DNA of 64,000 nucleotides, taken from Mauremys mutica (Eukaryota; Chordata; Testudines; Geoemydidae). Numbering within the stretch: the stretch's first letter is position 1; each line of letters starts with the position of its first letter. This document shows positions 30,738-42,100 of this stretch, piece by piece. A model generated the notes under the pieces. It had not been told where the DNA came from. It saw only the letters and a program-made list of their open reading frames with translations, and made no database searches. The position numbers and the translations under genes are program-made. Location of the stretch: positions 72,460,618 to 72,524,617 of the forward strand of contig NC_059080.1 in NCBI RefSeq assembly GCF_020497125.1, in the 5' to 3' direction.

Positions 30738-31030
30738 TCATAGACTCATAGACTTTAAGGTCAGAAGGGACCATTATGATCATCTAGTCTGACCTCCTGC
30801 ACAATGCAGGCCACAGAATCCCACCCATCCACTTCTATAACAAGCCCCTAGCCTATGTCTGAGTTATCGAAGTCCCCAAATTGCGGTTTGAAGACCTCAA
30901 GCTGCAGAGAATCCTCCAGAAAGTGACCCGTGCCCCATGCTGCAGAGGAAGGCGAAAAACCTCCAGGGTCTCTGCCAAATGTCACCTTTATATCCAAATG
31001 GGCCTTGACCCCTCTGCTAATTGTCAGTTG
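30738..31030 (-). mobile_element. CR1 LINE 3' end
   Basis: Starts with the reverse complement of the CR1 terminal octamers (CATAGACTCATAGAC), then AAGGGACCATTATGATCATC and GACCTCAAGCTGCAGAGAA, as in chelonian CR1. Minus orientation, strongly 5' truncated. Confidence 0.85.
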
Positions 31031-31199
31031 TTCTGCGATTAAACATTTTAACAAGACTATCTGGAGTTATAATAGTTCATGATAACACACATTTTATTGG
31101 GGAAATTAAACTTCCTGCTTCAGGGCATAACCCAGTTTCTAATGATTAGAGATAAGAATGATACCTAATATTGGGGCAGATTATGGCTGAGCAATAGAT

Positions 31200-31358
31200 A
31201 TAGATATAGATATGCTGAATGGTATTGCTTCCTCTAGAAGCTGCAGGGTTCTTACACCTTCCTTTGAAGTATCTGATACTGTCACTGTTGTAGGTAGGAT
31301 ACTGAACTAGATGGACCTTAGGTCTAATCCAGTTTGACAATTCCTGTGTTCCTATGTT
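31200..31358 (+). mobile_element. CR1-type LINE 3' end
   Basis: GATACTGAACTAGATGGACC... CCAGTTTGACAATTCC... TCCTATGT is the usual 3' end of another CR1 subfamily, plus orientation. The left part includes a TAGATA simple tract at about 31196-31212. Confidence 0.65.
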
Positions 31359-31984
31359 TTTTCAATTGGTTTCTAACTAAATGTAAAACCCAGAGGGGAG
31401 GGGAGGCAGCTCATTGTGGTGAAAAGAAGGTACAAATAAAGAGGAAAGAAAAATGGAACAGGAGAGGAGTAATCCACTGAGAATTCAGCAGAAGGAAACA
31501 TGTACAGCAGATGAGTAATCTTTATTTTCCTCCCTCTCCAGAGGTAGAAGATGTTGACAGTGTACAGCTGTGGCTCATTGAGTAAATGTCAAAGAATAGC
31601 AACAATAGGTCAGATTCTCAGTTGCAGTCTGGCCCCTTTTAGCTGCTGTGGCAATGCAAATAGGTCAGAAAACAGTCCTAGTTCCCTTGTTGGGAATTTC
31701 CCCAGTGTGAGGGAGACCCCAGTTGCATAGAGCTGAAAGAACCAGTTGCCCTCGGTGTCTCCTGGAAGTGGGAGGGGGTATGGCCAGAGTGCCTCTGCTA
31801 TTATTGTGATCCCCAACTGGCAGGTGGCTAGGTAAGTATAACTGGCCTTGGAATCAGGGAGCTGCAGCTGCCACCTTTGTGGTCCTGCTCTCAGCTCCGC
31901 ACAGCTGGGGAAAGCTGGGAAACTTGCTCAAGTCATTCGGTCTTTTGTACGCCATTCTTTCTGATGCCTCCATACCTGCAAAGC
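31359..31984. other. Unassigned intergenic sequence
   Basis: No gene. May include further decayed Gypsy sequence downstream of the RNase H region, but no integrase motif could be read. Confidence 0.35.
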
Positions 31985-34130
31985 ATATGAAACTATCACA
32001 CATAGTCTTTTGCTGGCTGATCAGATGCAGGTTCTAGAGGAGGAGGATGTGACAAAGCATCAGCCACATTACTTTCTCCTCGAATGTGTTCAATGGTAAA
32101 ATCATATAGGTGGAATTCTCCATCCTTGGCAATGGATTCTATGTAGAATCAGAATAGATTTGTTAGATTTTAGCATGTGAGTTATACGGTTATGATCAGT
32201 CATTAGAATGTGGCTTTAGGAAGGGAAGGAGTAGTGTTTGCACAATATTTGCAATGAGACAGAAGTTTGAAAGAATGATAAATGGAGGGTGTAACTACTA
32301 TGTAGGATCTTTTGATTTTGAGAAAACATATAACTTGGTTCCACTAAGCTGGTGGAGTATTGGAATGGGTGGCATGGGGACTTCAAGAAGTGGAGATGAT
32401 AGAGGAGCTATAGCAAGGCTCAGCAGGTAGCAATGCATAGAATTTCTAAGTTTTGAGATGATGGTGGGATTGAGACAAGGCAGTGTACTAAATCCACTTC
32501 GTTCTTCCTCCTTATGAAGTCAATTAGAAGGAGAACCAAGCCTGAGGAGACAAAGAGAAAACTAATGTATGCTGACAATTTGGCCCTTTTGGATCACAGT
32601 AAGGAGGAAGTGGTGAATATAGTATCAGAGTAGGCATCTGTGTTTGAAGGCCAAGTTTTGAAGGTAAACACAAAGAAAACTGAAGTTATGCAAGTAGGAA
32701 AGGTGGAAGAAAAGCTGTTGATTGATGTTTCAGGAGAGAAGCAAAATCAGAAGAAAGAGTTTGTACTTGGGAAGTACACTTAGTGCCATCTGAGAGATCT
32801 GGATAATTGAAGAGGAGAAGCCAATGTGCATGGACAGCAGGGAAAAAGTGGCAGGAGTACTGTGGGACTGACAAGTAAGTAACAAACTGAAAGGAAAAGT
32901 GTATGCTACGTGTGTTTGTCCCTGCCTGCTCTATGGTTTGGAAACAGTCACTCTTATGGAGATGCAAGAAAAGGAGATACAGGTTTTAGACAATAATATA
33001 TTGAGGAGCATGGCAGGCAAGAGGAGGGTGGACAGTGTGAATAGAAAAAGTTGGGGGAAGATGAACTTGGGACTCTCACTGATAGATAGTCTGGAAAGTG
33101 CACATTTGAGGTGGGCTGAACATGTGGAAAATACATGAAGAACAACCAACAGGGAAAGCATGGGAAGAACTGGACATCAAGAAAGGACATGGGGGATAAA
33201 GGATACAATGGAAAGACACTGTCAAGAGAAGTTTGAAGAGGAAGGGACTGGAACTCCAAGACCTGTGCACACGTGTTATGGATTAAAAGGAGTGAATAAT
33301 CATGGGCACCTGTGACCCCATGTAAATGGGAAAAGGAGTTGAGAACTAAAGTGAATCAGTCATTAGAATAAATGTATGTCCCTAGAGGTACATGTGAAAA
33401 TAGTCTATAGCCCACACATAGCCAAAGGCTGTTTTTTGCTTATTGACCAGCAACTGCATATACCAATGATTTTTTGATCTATTATTATGTATTTAGAGCA
33501 GAACTGCACATAAATCAGCAAGGCTATCATCAGCTACTACAAATGTTGGTGAATCCAGTTATGCTACACACAGTTCTTTGATTAAAGCACTTCTTAGCTC
33601 CCAAGAAACTGATTCTTTTTTAGAATTCCACTCTCACCCAATATCTTTCCTGATGTCAGAACAGCTCTGCTAGCTAATGTTTATATACTTCGGAATAAAC
33701 TTCATAAGGAAGCCACAAATTCCCAGCATTTAAGGCACTAATTACATATTCTCCAGTCTTGGAGCCTTAAGAACAGTTTCCAATTTCTTTTGATCAGTCT
33801 AAGCACCATCTGAGGAGAAATAGGAGTGAATATATTTATTTCTGTCCAATTTTAATCCTGTTTTGAAAGCAATCAAAAATTTTCTCATTCTCCTTCTAGC
33901 TCCTCTGCATTAGCAGCAAAACCAACAACATCTGTATTCCAAACAGTACCATGTCATCTGCAAAGTACTGAATACACAGCTTTTTGGTAAGCCTGAGGAG
34001 CATTAGAAAGATCCAAAAAGAAATTTGGAAGATCTGTACTAACTACAGGGAGTGATAAAAGTCATCACATTCCTGGATTCAGTTAAAGATGTTTATTACA
34101 TTTAGCCTTAAGCTCAGCAAAATCTTTTGA
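31985..34130 (-). pseudogene. Ty3/Gypsy pol remnant (reverse transcriptase and RNase H)
   Basis: Minus-strand reading, with several stops and frame changes, shows in order: a NAPQAYQKAVYS-like segment (about 34030), QYFADDMVLFG with the catalytic aspartate pair (about 33950-33985), the connection region with MLGICGFLMKFIPKY (about 33720-33760), FVVADDSLADLCAVLL (about 33540), AFGYVWAIDYFHMYL (about 33400), and, beyond an inserted LINE, TDHNRITH (about 32190) and YDFTIEHIRGESNVADALSH (about 32070-32120). This is the order of a Gypsy RT-connection-RNase H polyprotein. Long dead. No integrase or LTRs of its own were identified. Confidence 0.75.
32195..33369 (+). mobile_element. 5'-truncated RTE-like LINE inserted in Gypsy pol, 15 bp TSD
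   Basis: The fragment 32210-33354 is bounded by atcagtcattagaat at 32195-32209 and 33355-33369, a perfect 15 bp duplication. Plus-strand readings give reverse transcriptase pieces: CGFRKGRSSV (about 32210), VGLRQGSVLNPL (about 32468), LMYADNLALLDHSKEEV (about 32565), VNTKKTEVMQVG (about 32662), LLYGLETVTLMEMQEKEIQV (about 32928) and SAHLRWAEHVEN (about 33098). The last two are the C-terminal landmarks of RTE-type LINEs. Multiple stops; non-functional. Confidence 0.75.
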
Positions 34131-34188
34131 GCCTTATATAATGTGGAGCAACTTATAATTTATAGTTACAGGGTGATGTTCTCTAACA

Positions 34189-34520
34189 CAGTGGTTCTCA
34201 ACCAGGGGCCCCGGGGCCCCTAGGAGGCCTCAAGCAGGTTTTAGGGGGGCCTCCAAGCAGGACCAGCATTAGGCTCGCTGGGGCCCAGGGCAGAAAGCCA
34301 AAGTCCCACAGCATGGAGCTGAAGCCCAGGTCCCTGAGTCCCACCACCTGGGGCTGAACTGAAGCCTGAGCAATGTAGCTTTGTGGGGGACCCTGTGGCC
34401 TGGGGACCCAGGCAGTTCCCCTGCTTGCTACCCCCTACCGCCGGCCCTGGCTTTTATATGCAGAAAACCAGTTATTGTGACACAGGTGGGCCGTGGAGTT
34501 TTTGTAGGAGGTTGGGGGTG
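34189..34520. mobile_element. hAT-like element fragment truncated by an LTR
   Basis: Left end CAGTGGTTCTCAACCAGGGG. The inside shares words in reverse with 52546-52971 (CTTGCTACCCCCTACCG against CGGCAGTAGGGGGTAACAAG). The right end is missing; an LTR starts at 34521. Confidence 0.6.
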
Positions 34521-35905
34521 TGACATTCCCTTCTGGTGTTATCTGCTAAATCACTCCAATCCTTGACTCTGGGACTCAGCCTTACCCTGCTCTTCTGTGA
34601 GAACCCCCACTCCTGGGCTGTTCATGCACAGCCTCTGGCATGTAAGCGGCTCCTTGGATTGTGCAGCCGAATGACACTAGCCTATATCTCTGGTCGCAGA
34701 CACGTCCCTAGGAACCTCAGTCTTGCAGTGTCCAGTTATGTCCACTGGGATACTGCAAGTTTATATGAGTTTGTCAATTTAACAAAGAAATTGATATGTA
34801 CCAGGCTTGTTATCCCAAGGGGAACCTGTGACACACTGCAAACAGAACGCACTGCTTCAGGTAGAATAAACAAACAGATTTATTAACTACAAAGATAAAT
34901 TTTAAGTGATTATAAATCAAAGCATAACAAGTCAGATTTGGTCAAATGAAATAAAAGCAAAATGTATTCTAAGCTGATCTTAACCCTTTCAATGTCCTTA
35001 AAAACTTAGATGCTTCTCACCACAGGCTGGCTAGTTGCTCTTCAGCCAGACTCTCCCATTTGATCAGCATTTCAGACACTTGCAGGGCCGCCCAGAGGAT
35101 TCCGGGGGCCCGGGGTCTTCGGCGGCAGGGGGCCCTTCCGTTCTGGGACCCGCTGCCAAAGTGCCCCGAAGACCCGCGGCGGGAGCCCCCCGCCGCCGAA
35201 TTACCGCCGAAGCGGGACCCGCCGCCGAAGCGCAGCCCGGTCTTCGGCGGTAATTCGGTGGCGGGGGGGGTCCCCGCCGCGGGCCTTCGGGGCACTTCGG
35301 CGGCGGGTTCCGGAACAGAAGAGGCCCCCCACCGCCGAAGACCGGGCTGCGCGGCGGCGGCGGTGGGTCCCGTCCCGCTCCCCCCCCCCGCCTCTTACCC
35401 GAGCGCGTCTCCGGCGGGGCCTGAGCTCCGTCCCGCTCAGAGCCGCGTGGTGAGGGGGCGGGGCTGTGAGCTCCACGCCGAGCGGAGGCAGCTGCCCCGC
35501 CCCCTCCCCACGCCGCTCTGAGCAGGGCGGGGCTCAGGCCCCGTTGGAGCTCCCAGCCCCGCCCCCTCACCACACGGCTCGGATCGGGGCGGGGCTCAGG
35601 GGCTCAGCCGGAGGCTCCAGGAGAGGGGCGGAGGCGGGAGCCTCCGCTCTTCTCTTGGGGGCCCCTGCGGAGCCCGGGGCCCAGGGCAAATTGCCCCCTT
35701 TGCCCCCCCCGCTGGGCGGCCCTGGACACTTGGTGTGGTATCTGTAGATGCAGGCGGAAGAGAGAGAGAGCATGGCAAATGTCTTTCCCTTTTATCATGT
35801 TCTTTCTTCCCACTTGACTTTGCCCCCCCTCCCCTTCAGAGTCAGGTGAGCAGTACCTCATTGCAGTCCCAAACTGGCCAAAGGAAGGGGGGTGACTCAC
35901 TCTAC
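34521..35905 (-). mobile_element. LTR, minus orientation, truncated, carrying a nested hAT-like element
   Basis: Its 3' end on the minus strand is at 34521 (complement of ...GAATGTCACA). It is an inverted relative of the solo LTR 27173-28288; for example ACAAAGAAATTGATATGTACC pairs with GGTACATATCAATTTCTTTGT. Homology stops near 35905, so the 5' part is lost. The insertion at 35083-35724 splits it. Confidence 0.75.
35075..35732. mobile_element. GC-rich hAT-like element inside LTR, perfect 8 bp TSD
   Basis: The element (35083-35724) begins CAGGGCCGCCCAG and ends CTGGGCGGCCCTG, with gacacttg on both sides (35075-35082, 35725-35732). The inside has long complementary blocks (TTACCGCCGAAGCGGG, GGTCTTCGGCGGTAATTC) and is extremely CpG-rich. 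ORFs of up to 169 codons on both strands are artefacts of this repeat, and the segment should not be mistaken for a CpG-island promoter. Confidence 0.88.
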
Positions 35906-36257
35906 AGAACAGGTGGGGCACTCCCATTCCCTGTCTTTTGAGATTGATTGTTTCTGTGTTTTTCTGTCCAGTGTTTTTCTGTTCAGTGTTCAGTGTTTTT
36001 CTCATTGTTTGCTTTCTTTCCCCAAACTCCAGCCACATGTTTCACTTTTCTACAGAAGAGGCAATTGGTACTCCTTACTCTACTTCTATATGGTATTTGT
36101 GTAGTCAATTCACAACGATAGCAGGCACAATTGTTATCTGCATTAGTAACATTAATACATTTTGCACATGCCGTAACCTCACTTTCTGGTTTAAAACCTG
36201 TTCAGTTTTGGGTGTGGCTGCAGTTGGTTAATGCTCACATCTAAAGTCTTAGCAGCA

Positions 36258-36387
36258 CAGTGGTTTTCAACCTTTTTTCATTTGCAGACCTCTACAAAAT
36301 TTGAATGGCGGTGCAGACCTCTTTGGAAATCTTAGACATAGTCTGCAGACCTCCAGGGGTCCATGGACCACAAGTTGAAAACCACTG
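36258..36387. mobile_element. Short hAT-like MITE (CAGTGGTTTTCAACC ends)
   Basis: CAGTGGTTTTCAACC at the left and the complement of the same type at the right (TTGAAAACCACTG), with three repeats of GCAGACCTC inside. No convincing 8 bp TSD, so older than the others. Confidence 0.75.
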
Positions 36388-37888
36388 TCCTAGGAGAAAG
36401 AACATTAGATCCCTCCTGTGGTGACTCATATAGTTGTGCTATGATAACTGCATTTTCAAGGGTCAAACCCCGCCTGTTATAATGATTTCTCAGTGTTTTG
36501 TGAGCATGCTATGACTTGATCATGGATCATGCTTGATGCAGATATACCAAATTCATAGTTACACTTCCAGTGACTTAGTGGGACCAGAGCTTAGCCCTTA
36601 AGGCATTTACATATGAGTCATAGTATTCATCAGGTACTTGCAGTAGCTGTCTGAATTTGTACTCTTCTGAAACTGTATTTCTTTGTGGTTTGAAATAAGC
36701 ATTTAGTGTACTCTTTGTCTTTTCAGAAATATCCATCCCTCTTTGTGCCTCTCTGTAGATTATGGTAATAGTGCTCATTCACTCTCTCCTCTGCTTTATC
36801 TATTCCACTGACAAAGTTTCAGAAACAGAAGGGCTTCCTCTATTCATGTTGTATATTCTGCATATAGATCAGGTGTGGTGCTGTAGGAGGGCATAGGTGC
36901 TAGTAAATTTGGTTTGCTGTTTTTGCTATCTCCCATTGCCAGAATATTGTGTTCTTTAGGAAATATGATGTATGAAATATGATTGTTTTTATTAAATGCT
37001 AACAACAAAACCATAATGGATGGAAACGTAGGCACCAATCATGCTCCTTAGATTCCTGCATGGAAGGGACTCCACACACAAAGATCTCCTCTTCCTGCCC
37101 AGAAAAAGGGCTCATCTGCATCCTCTCCTTCCCAAGATCCTGTTTGCTGTGGGCTTATGATATATGAGGGCAGAGGATGTGAACAATGGGTAGGCCAGGG
37201 GCATGGTATAGAATGAATACTGTCCCCCACTGTACCCCATGGAACTCTCACTACATAAGTCATAAAACTAGAGGCTGTATAATATTTTAGCCATGACCAT
37301 GGATACATTCAGCTTGTGGCTAAAACACATTATGCTGTTACCATACTAGCTCTTAGAAGCTGGTCTTGGTCAGTACTTGGATCAGATGTTTTCAACGAGC
37401 ATCTTGGTACTGTAGGAAGTGGTGTTTTCTATTCAATAGTTGGTGCTGTTCTCTCTGTCATCCTGCAGTAATGTACCAGCCTGATGCTAGGGAGCATGCA
37501 CCACTTGCTATTGGAGATCTAAGAGAACAATTTGCAGACCACCAGATGTTAGCTGTCCTGGCTGAATTCCAATGTTGGTAGATATTTTCTGCCTGTCTGA
37601 ATTTTCATTCCAGTGTCACTTGCTTATCTTAATATATTTTTTATTTCAAAACTACTGTGTAGAGTTGCTGTTGAACTTCTACAGTGGCCGTACTTCACAC
37701 TAGAAGTGGCTGAATTTGAGAGAGAAATAAAGCAATCCTTGTGTACCACCATTTGTAGATCATTAGTGAAGTGTTGTGGACCCTTTGGGAAGCTAAATCC
37801 AAAACAAATGTTATTTTTTAAATTGCAACATTTAATAAACGTCAAAACCAAGCTCTGTATATAGTGTTGTAATAGCCAGGCTGATCTG
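36388..37888. other. Unassigned intergenic sequence
   Basis: No gene. The 83-codon frame at 37613 and others lack motifs. Confidence 0.35.
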
Positions 37889-38115
37889 AGGTAATTAGAG
37901 AAGCAAGATGGGTAAGGTAATATCTTCTATTGAACCAACTTCTGTCGGTATGAGAGACAAGCTTTTGAGCTTACACAGAGCTTTTGTTCAGGTCTGAGAA
38001 ATGCAATCAGAGTGTCAGCAAAATACATGATGGAACAGATTGTTTAGCATAAGTAGTTAACACACATTTCAAGGGACCAGACTTCCAGAAGGTGTTGGTC
38101 TGATGAGGTGGGAAT
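37889..38115. repeat. Dispersed repeat (GAGACAAGCTTTTGAGCTTACACAGAG type)
   Basis: AAGGTAATATCTTCTATTGA... AGACAAGCTTTTGAGCTTAC... AGCATAAGTAGTTAACAC is a dispersed sauropsid repeat. A second, shorter copy is at 54146-54230 (GAAGTAATATCTCTTATTGG...). Confidence 0.65.
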
Positions 38116-39190
38116 CTAAACCCCTCACCCCCAGCCTTTTTTCCTCCTTTCTCCCTTATGCCTGGAGCAGTGTTAACAGGCCCTTTGAGATTCACTTGGC
38201 ATTGCTCCAAATGGAAAACAAACAATCATTGCTTTGCACATCCTAGTCCATCCATTTTTTCAGTGTGAGGAGAAATACTTGCAGCTTTCCAGGCATAGTC
38301 AATTGTAACTCTCAGTACTGCACTACTGCTATTAAAATCTGCATGTAAGGCTCTCAGGACACTTATTTTCTCTCTTTCTTCATTTCCTTTCTCTGATGGC
38401 TATGGAGTGTACCTACTGTTTCCATTTGGTTGGGCTAGTGCTTTTAGACCTGTGCCTGGGATGGTAGTGCCACAAACACCAGGTGGTCCACCCAGACTTC
38501 AGAAGGTGTTGGTGTACTGACGTGGGAATCTGTCTGTACAACTTATGAATTCTTTTTGTTACCGAGGGATCTTCATGTGTATCTTTACCAAAATGTAAAC
38601 TATATTTTGTATATGCAGCATTTTGCCTTCTCTTGTTCATTTGCCTCCATGTTGGACTGGAATTCCAAAGGTGGGCGATAAAGGGCTAACCAAAGACTGT
38701 CATTGATTTAAATGCTCAACTACTGAAATTAATGACTCTAGGCTGCTCCTGTCCAGAGGAACTAGTTTGCCAGGGGAGAGGTTGCCTAGCACCGCACCAA
38801 AGTCATCTGGTATGACACTGTGGTAACCAGGGAGGCTGACCAGGGAGGGAGTCACCTGACTAAGGGACTGGAAGATTATAAAAGGGTAGAAGATGCTCTA
38901 CTTGGGTTCACCTGCCATTTTTCACCAGCTCCTGTGAGAGGTGGATGAGATGGTGGGGTGTGAAGGGAGGGAAGAGGAGAGGAGCGGAGCCCTGCCCTGC
39001 CCTCTGGAACACAGATGGATCCCAACAACTTCTAATGGAAGATGAGCTAGTGACAGGCATTGCATTTAGGATGCTTGTTGTTTTGTAAATGATCTGTAGT
39101 TTCTTGTCCTTTATGTCTTAAGTAAAGAGCAATGGAGTTAGCATTCTGTGGAAAGTCTGTCTGTGTGTGTGTTATATGTTACACCTACCA
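38116..39190. other. Possible LTR-like segment with TATA box
   Basis: GATTATAAAAGGGTAG near 38874 followed 240 bp later by TTAAGTAAAGAGC and ending near TATGTTACA (39183) resembles the U3-R-U5 order of an old LTR, but no TG start or TSD could be fixed. A direct repeat of about 45 bp with an indel (CAGACTTC...AGAAGGTGTTGGTG...TGGGAATCT) joins 38080-38118 and 38493-38531. Confidence 0.3.
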
Positions 39191-42100
39191 CATGAGTGAA
39201 ACTGTAACTCAGAAGGTTCAGACCTGTGATGGGATTCTGGGAAAGGAGTGCTTAAGCTACAGGGAAGCCTGAGGAGTCAGCACTAAATTCATAGGCTAAG
39301 CAGCTGGGCCCTGGGATCTCAGGAAGGGGTGCTTGTAATGGAATGCTAAATTGTATCGTACTATTCAGTCACTAGGTGGCATGGAGTGTAAAAACCTGAT
39401 TTAAGGTATCCTCAGCTAAAACCTAGCAGAGCATTAAAGTATCTTATGATGAACACATCTCCTATGTACCTCACTAAAAAGGAAGCACTGTAGCCAGTTC
39501 ATACCTGTACAGGAACATGACAGTGCTAACTAGAAGATTTGCACCCCAAGAGGATCTAGGAACCCCAAGGTAGGACCAGTTTCTGTTCAGACTCCCATGG
39601 GTGTGAAACACCTGAGGATCCAGTGGTTGGGTCCCCTCACAGAAGTTTGATGGCCTGTGACAATTGGCATCTTTCTCTGTCTTGACTTTGAACTGGTTCA
39701 GTTGGTGTCCGTAGCTGGCCAGCTTATCTCAGCCTTCTGTGTCCTGGCACCTGGTTCAGTTCTTGGACTCCACAGTGCTGCACATAGATAACTAGGTGGA
39801 GTTTTCTCCCACAGATGAGGAACTTGATGCAGACCATCAAGACCATGTTCTTTGATGCAGCTGGATTCCCTAACATTGTAGATAATGGACTGTATTCATG
39901 TGGGCATCGTGGTCCTTATTGTGAGTATATGTATATGAAATGTTTCCAGAGGCTGAATATGCAAGAAATACCTTATCTATCTATATAGGTTTTTATAGTG
40001 TGCCCATCACTTTAGTATGTGAGGACATGACTCATAAGGGTATTATCATATATTTTCTGCCTAGTTATCCAGGGAGTACCATGATGCCCAAATGTCTTTG
40101 ATCTGTTGAAATGTAGAATGATTCTGTCTGCAAGGCCTGAATTCAAGCTTTGGCATGTAAACAAGCAGCAAACACAATGAGGCATAAGTAAGAAAGTTAT
40201 AACATCACTGCTCACAGCCTGCTCACACTCCTAACAACCCTAGGTTATTTTGTGTAATTAGTAGAAATGTTTCTATGTTATTGTTCTATTGCTATTTCTT
40301 GTAGAATTTTTTTCAGAAAAACCCAAATATTTCCTGTGAGTGTATATAATCCAAAAACTGCAATTTCTTTCTAATAAATGGAAGGTCTATGTGACATTGA
40401 CTGGAACAAGACTAGACAAAATGAAGCTGGCTAGTCTGTTTTCATTTAGAAAGTAACCAAACAGCATTAATAGTCAAAAGTAAATTAGATTTAAAATTCT
40501 TTCACATTTACTAAGTTATTATTAGTAACACAGATTACATTTTTTAATATATGTAGATAATATTTTTTAAATCTGACTGTATCCCTTTAAATGTTGCCGT
40601 CAGAAATCTTCACCATAATCTGCCTAGCAACAAGTGACTCTCTGACAACAGGAAACTAGTTCTTTCTTTCTTCAGTAATATAATTCTACAAGTAATAAGG
40701 ATCCAGACAGATTGAAAATTCTTTGAGACAAGGAATGGGTCTTAATCTATGGTTAGAAAATGTAGTGTAAATTTACACTGCTATATACATGATTATTTTA
40801 TAATAATATTAAGATAAAGGTATACATATTTAAATATAATTCATACAATATAAGTAATATACTACCTTAAAAGAGTGCTATATTCTTTCAGAAGTAAATA
40901 ATTCATACATTATAGCAGGATTTATAAAATATGTGATGACACTGGTCTGAATGTAGATATTTAAATAGGACAAAACGGCATGAGAGCAAATAAAGATAAA
41001 TGAAAACCATGCTTAACATCAGGCACATAAGTAGTCCCACTGAATTCAATGGGAATAGTCACATGTGTTAAGCATGCAGGCAGGCATTTGCAGGATTGGG
41101 GCCTAAATAAAACTAGATAAAGTTTTGATCTGGATTTGAAGCTTTTCAACATTTGGGGGAGTTCAGATGCAAGATCATAGAAATATGGAACCAGCCATGA
41201 CATTTGGACCCAGATGCAGATCCAAGTTTCTTCAAAGTTTGGAGGTATTTGGATCTGTGATTTTGCTTCAAATTCATCTCTAGAAAAACAGATTTTTAAA
41301 ATGTCAATCTGAAAATTTTCCATTCCATTTCACACTATGGGACTAAATGCTGAGTAGTCCTATTGACCACCTCCATAAGTAATGATTTATAGGATTGAGT
41401 GAGACCATAATTAGTACTGGGAAGTTATTAAAATACACAACTGGTAAAATGTTTCAAGTTATACAAATAACTTCTTGACTTCCATTTTCCAAATCTATAT
41501 AGGATGGAAGTAACAAGACCATTTCCCCGCTCTCTAGATCCATGTTACTGGGTTTTCCATGGCAGGTTTGTTTTCAGAGCTCATCAAGTTCAAATGATAC
41601 ATTAAAAATAGTTTCAGATTCTTCTTCTGCTCCTGAGTCCCCTTTACTATTTTTTGTGGTTTTACAATCACATTTTCTTATTTTTAAAAATCGTTTTTCT
41701 CTCCCATGTTGCTGTGTGCAAAACCCACACAAGCTTAAGGAGAAATGGACTGACTGTACAGGGAACACTGAAATGGGCTGCACATAAAGTTGTTGTCAAA
41801 TGCACAAAGTTAAAAAGAAAAGAGAAATTGTTTCACTTTCTCTAATGTTACTCAATTAGAGTAATTGCTGGTGTTTTTTGTAATAATAGTGAGTGCAGAT
41901 GTGACTTTTCATATCCCTTTACATTTTCTTTTCATGTTGACAAAAGAGGATAAATAGCTCTTACCCTTGAGAAACCACTTTGCAAACACTGTCATCCAAA
42001 CACTTTTTGTTAATTTATAGAAAGGGTTTTCCCAACTATTAGCATGTTCAGAGTTCTCAGGTGTTGGTGATTTCAGTCCACCTTTGCTTTTGAATGAATT

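Noticed and set aside
35017..35778. Many ORFs (up to 169 codons) and an apparent CpG island
   Set aside because: All fall on the nested GC-rich element with perfect TSD at 35083-35724; no protein motif.
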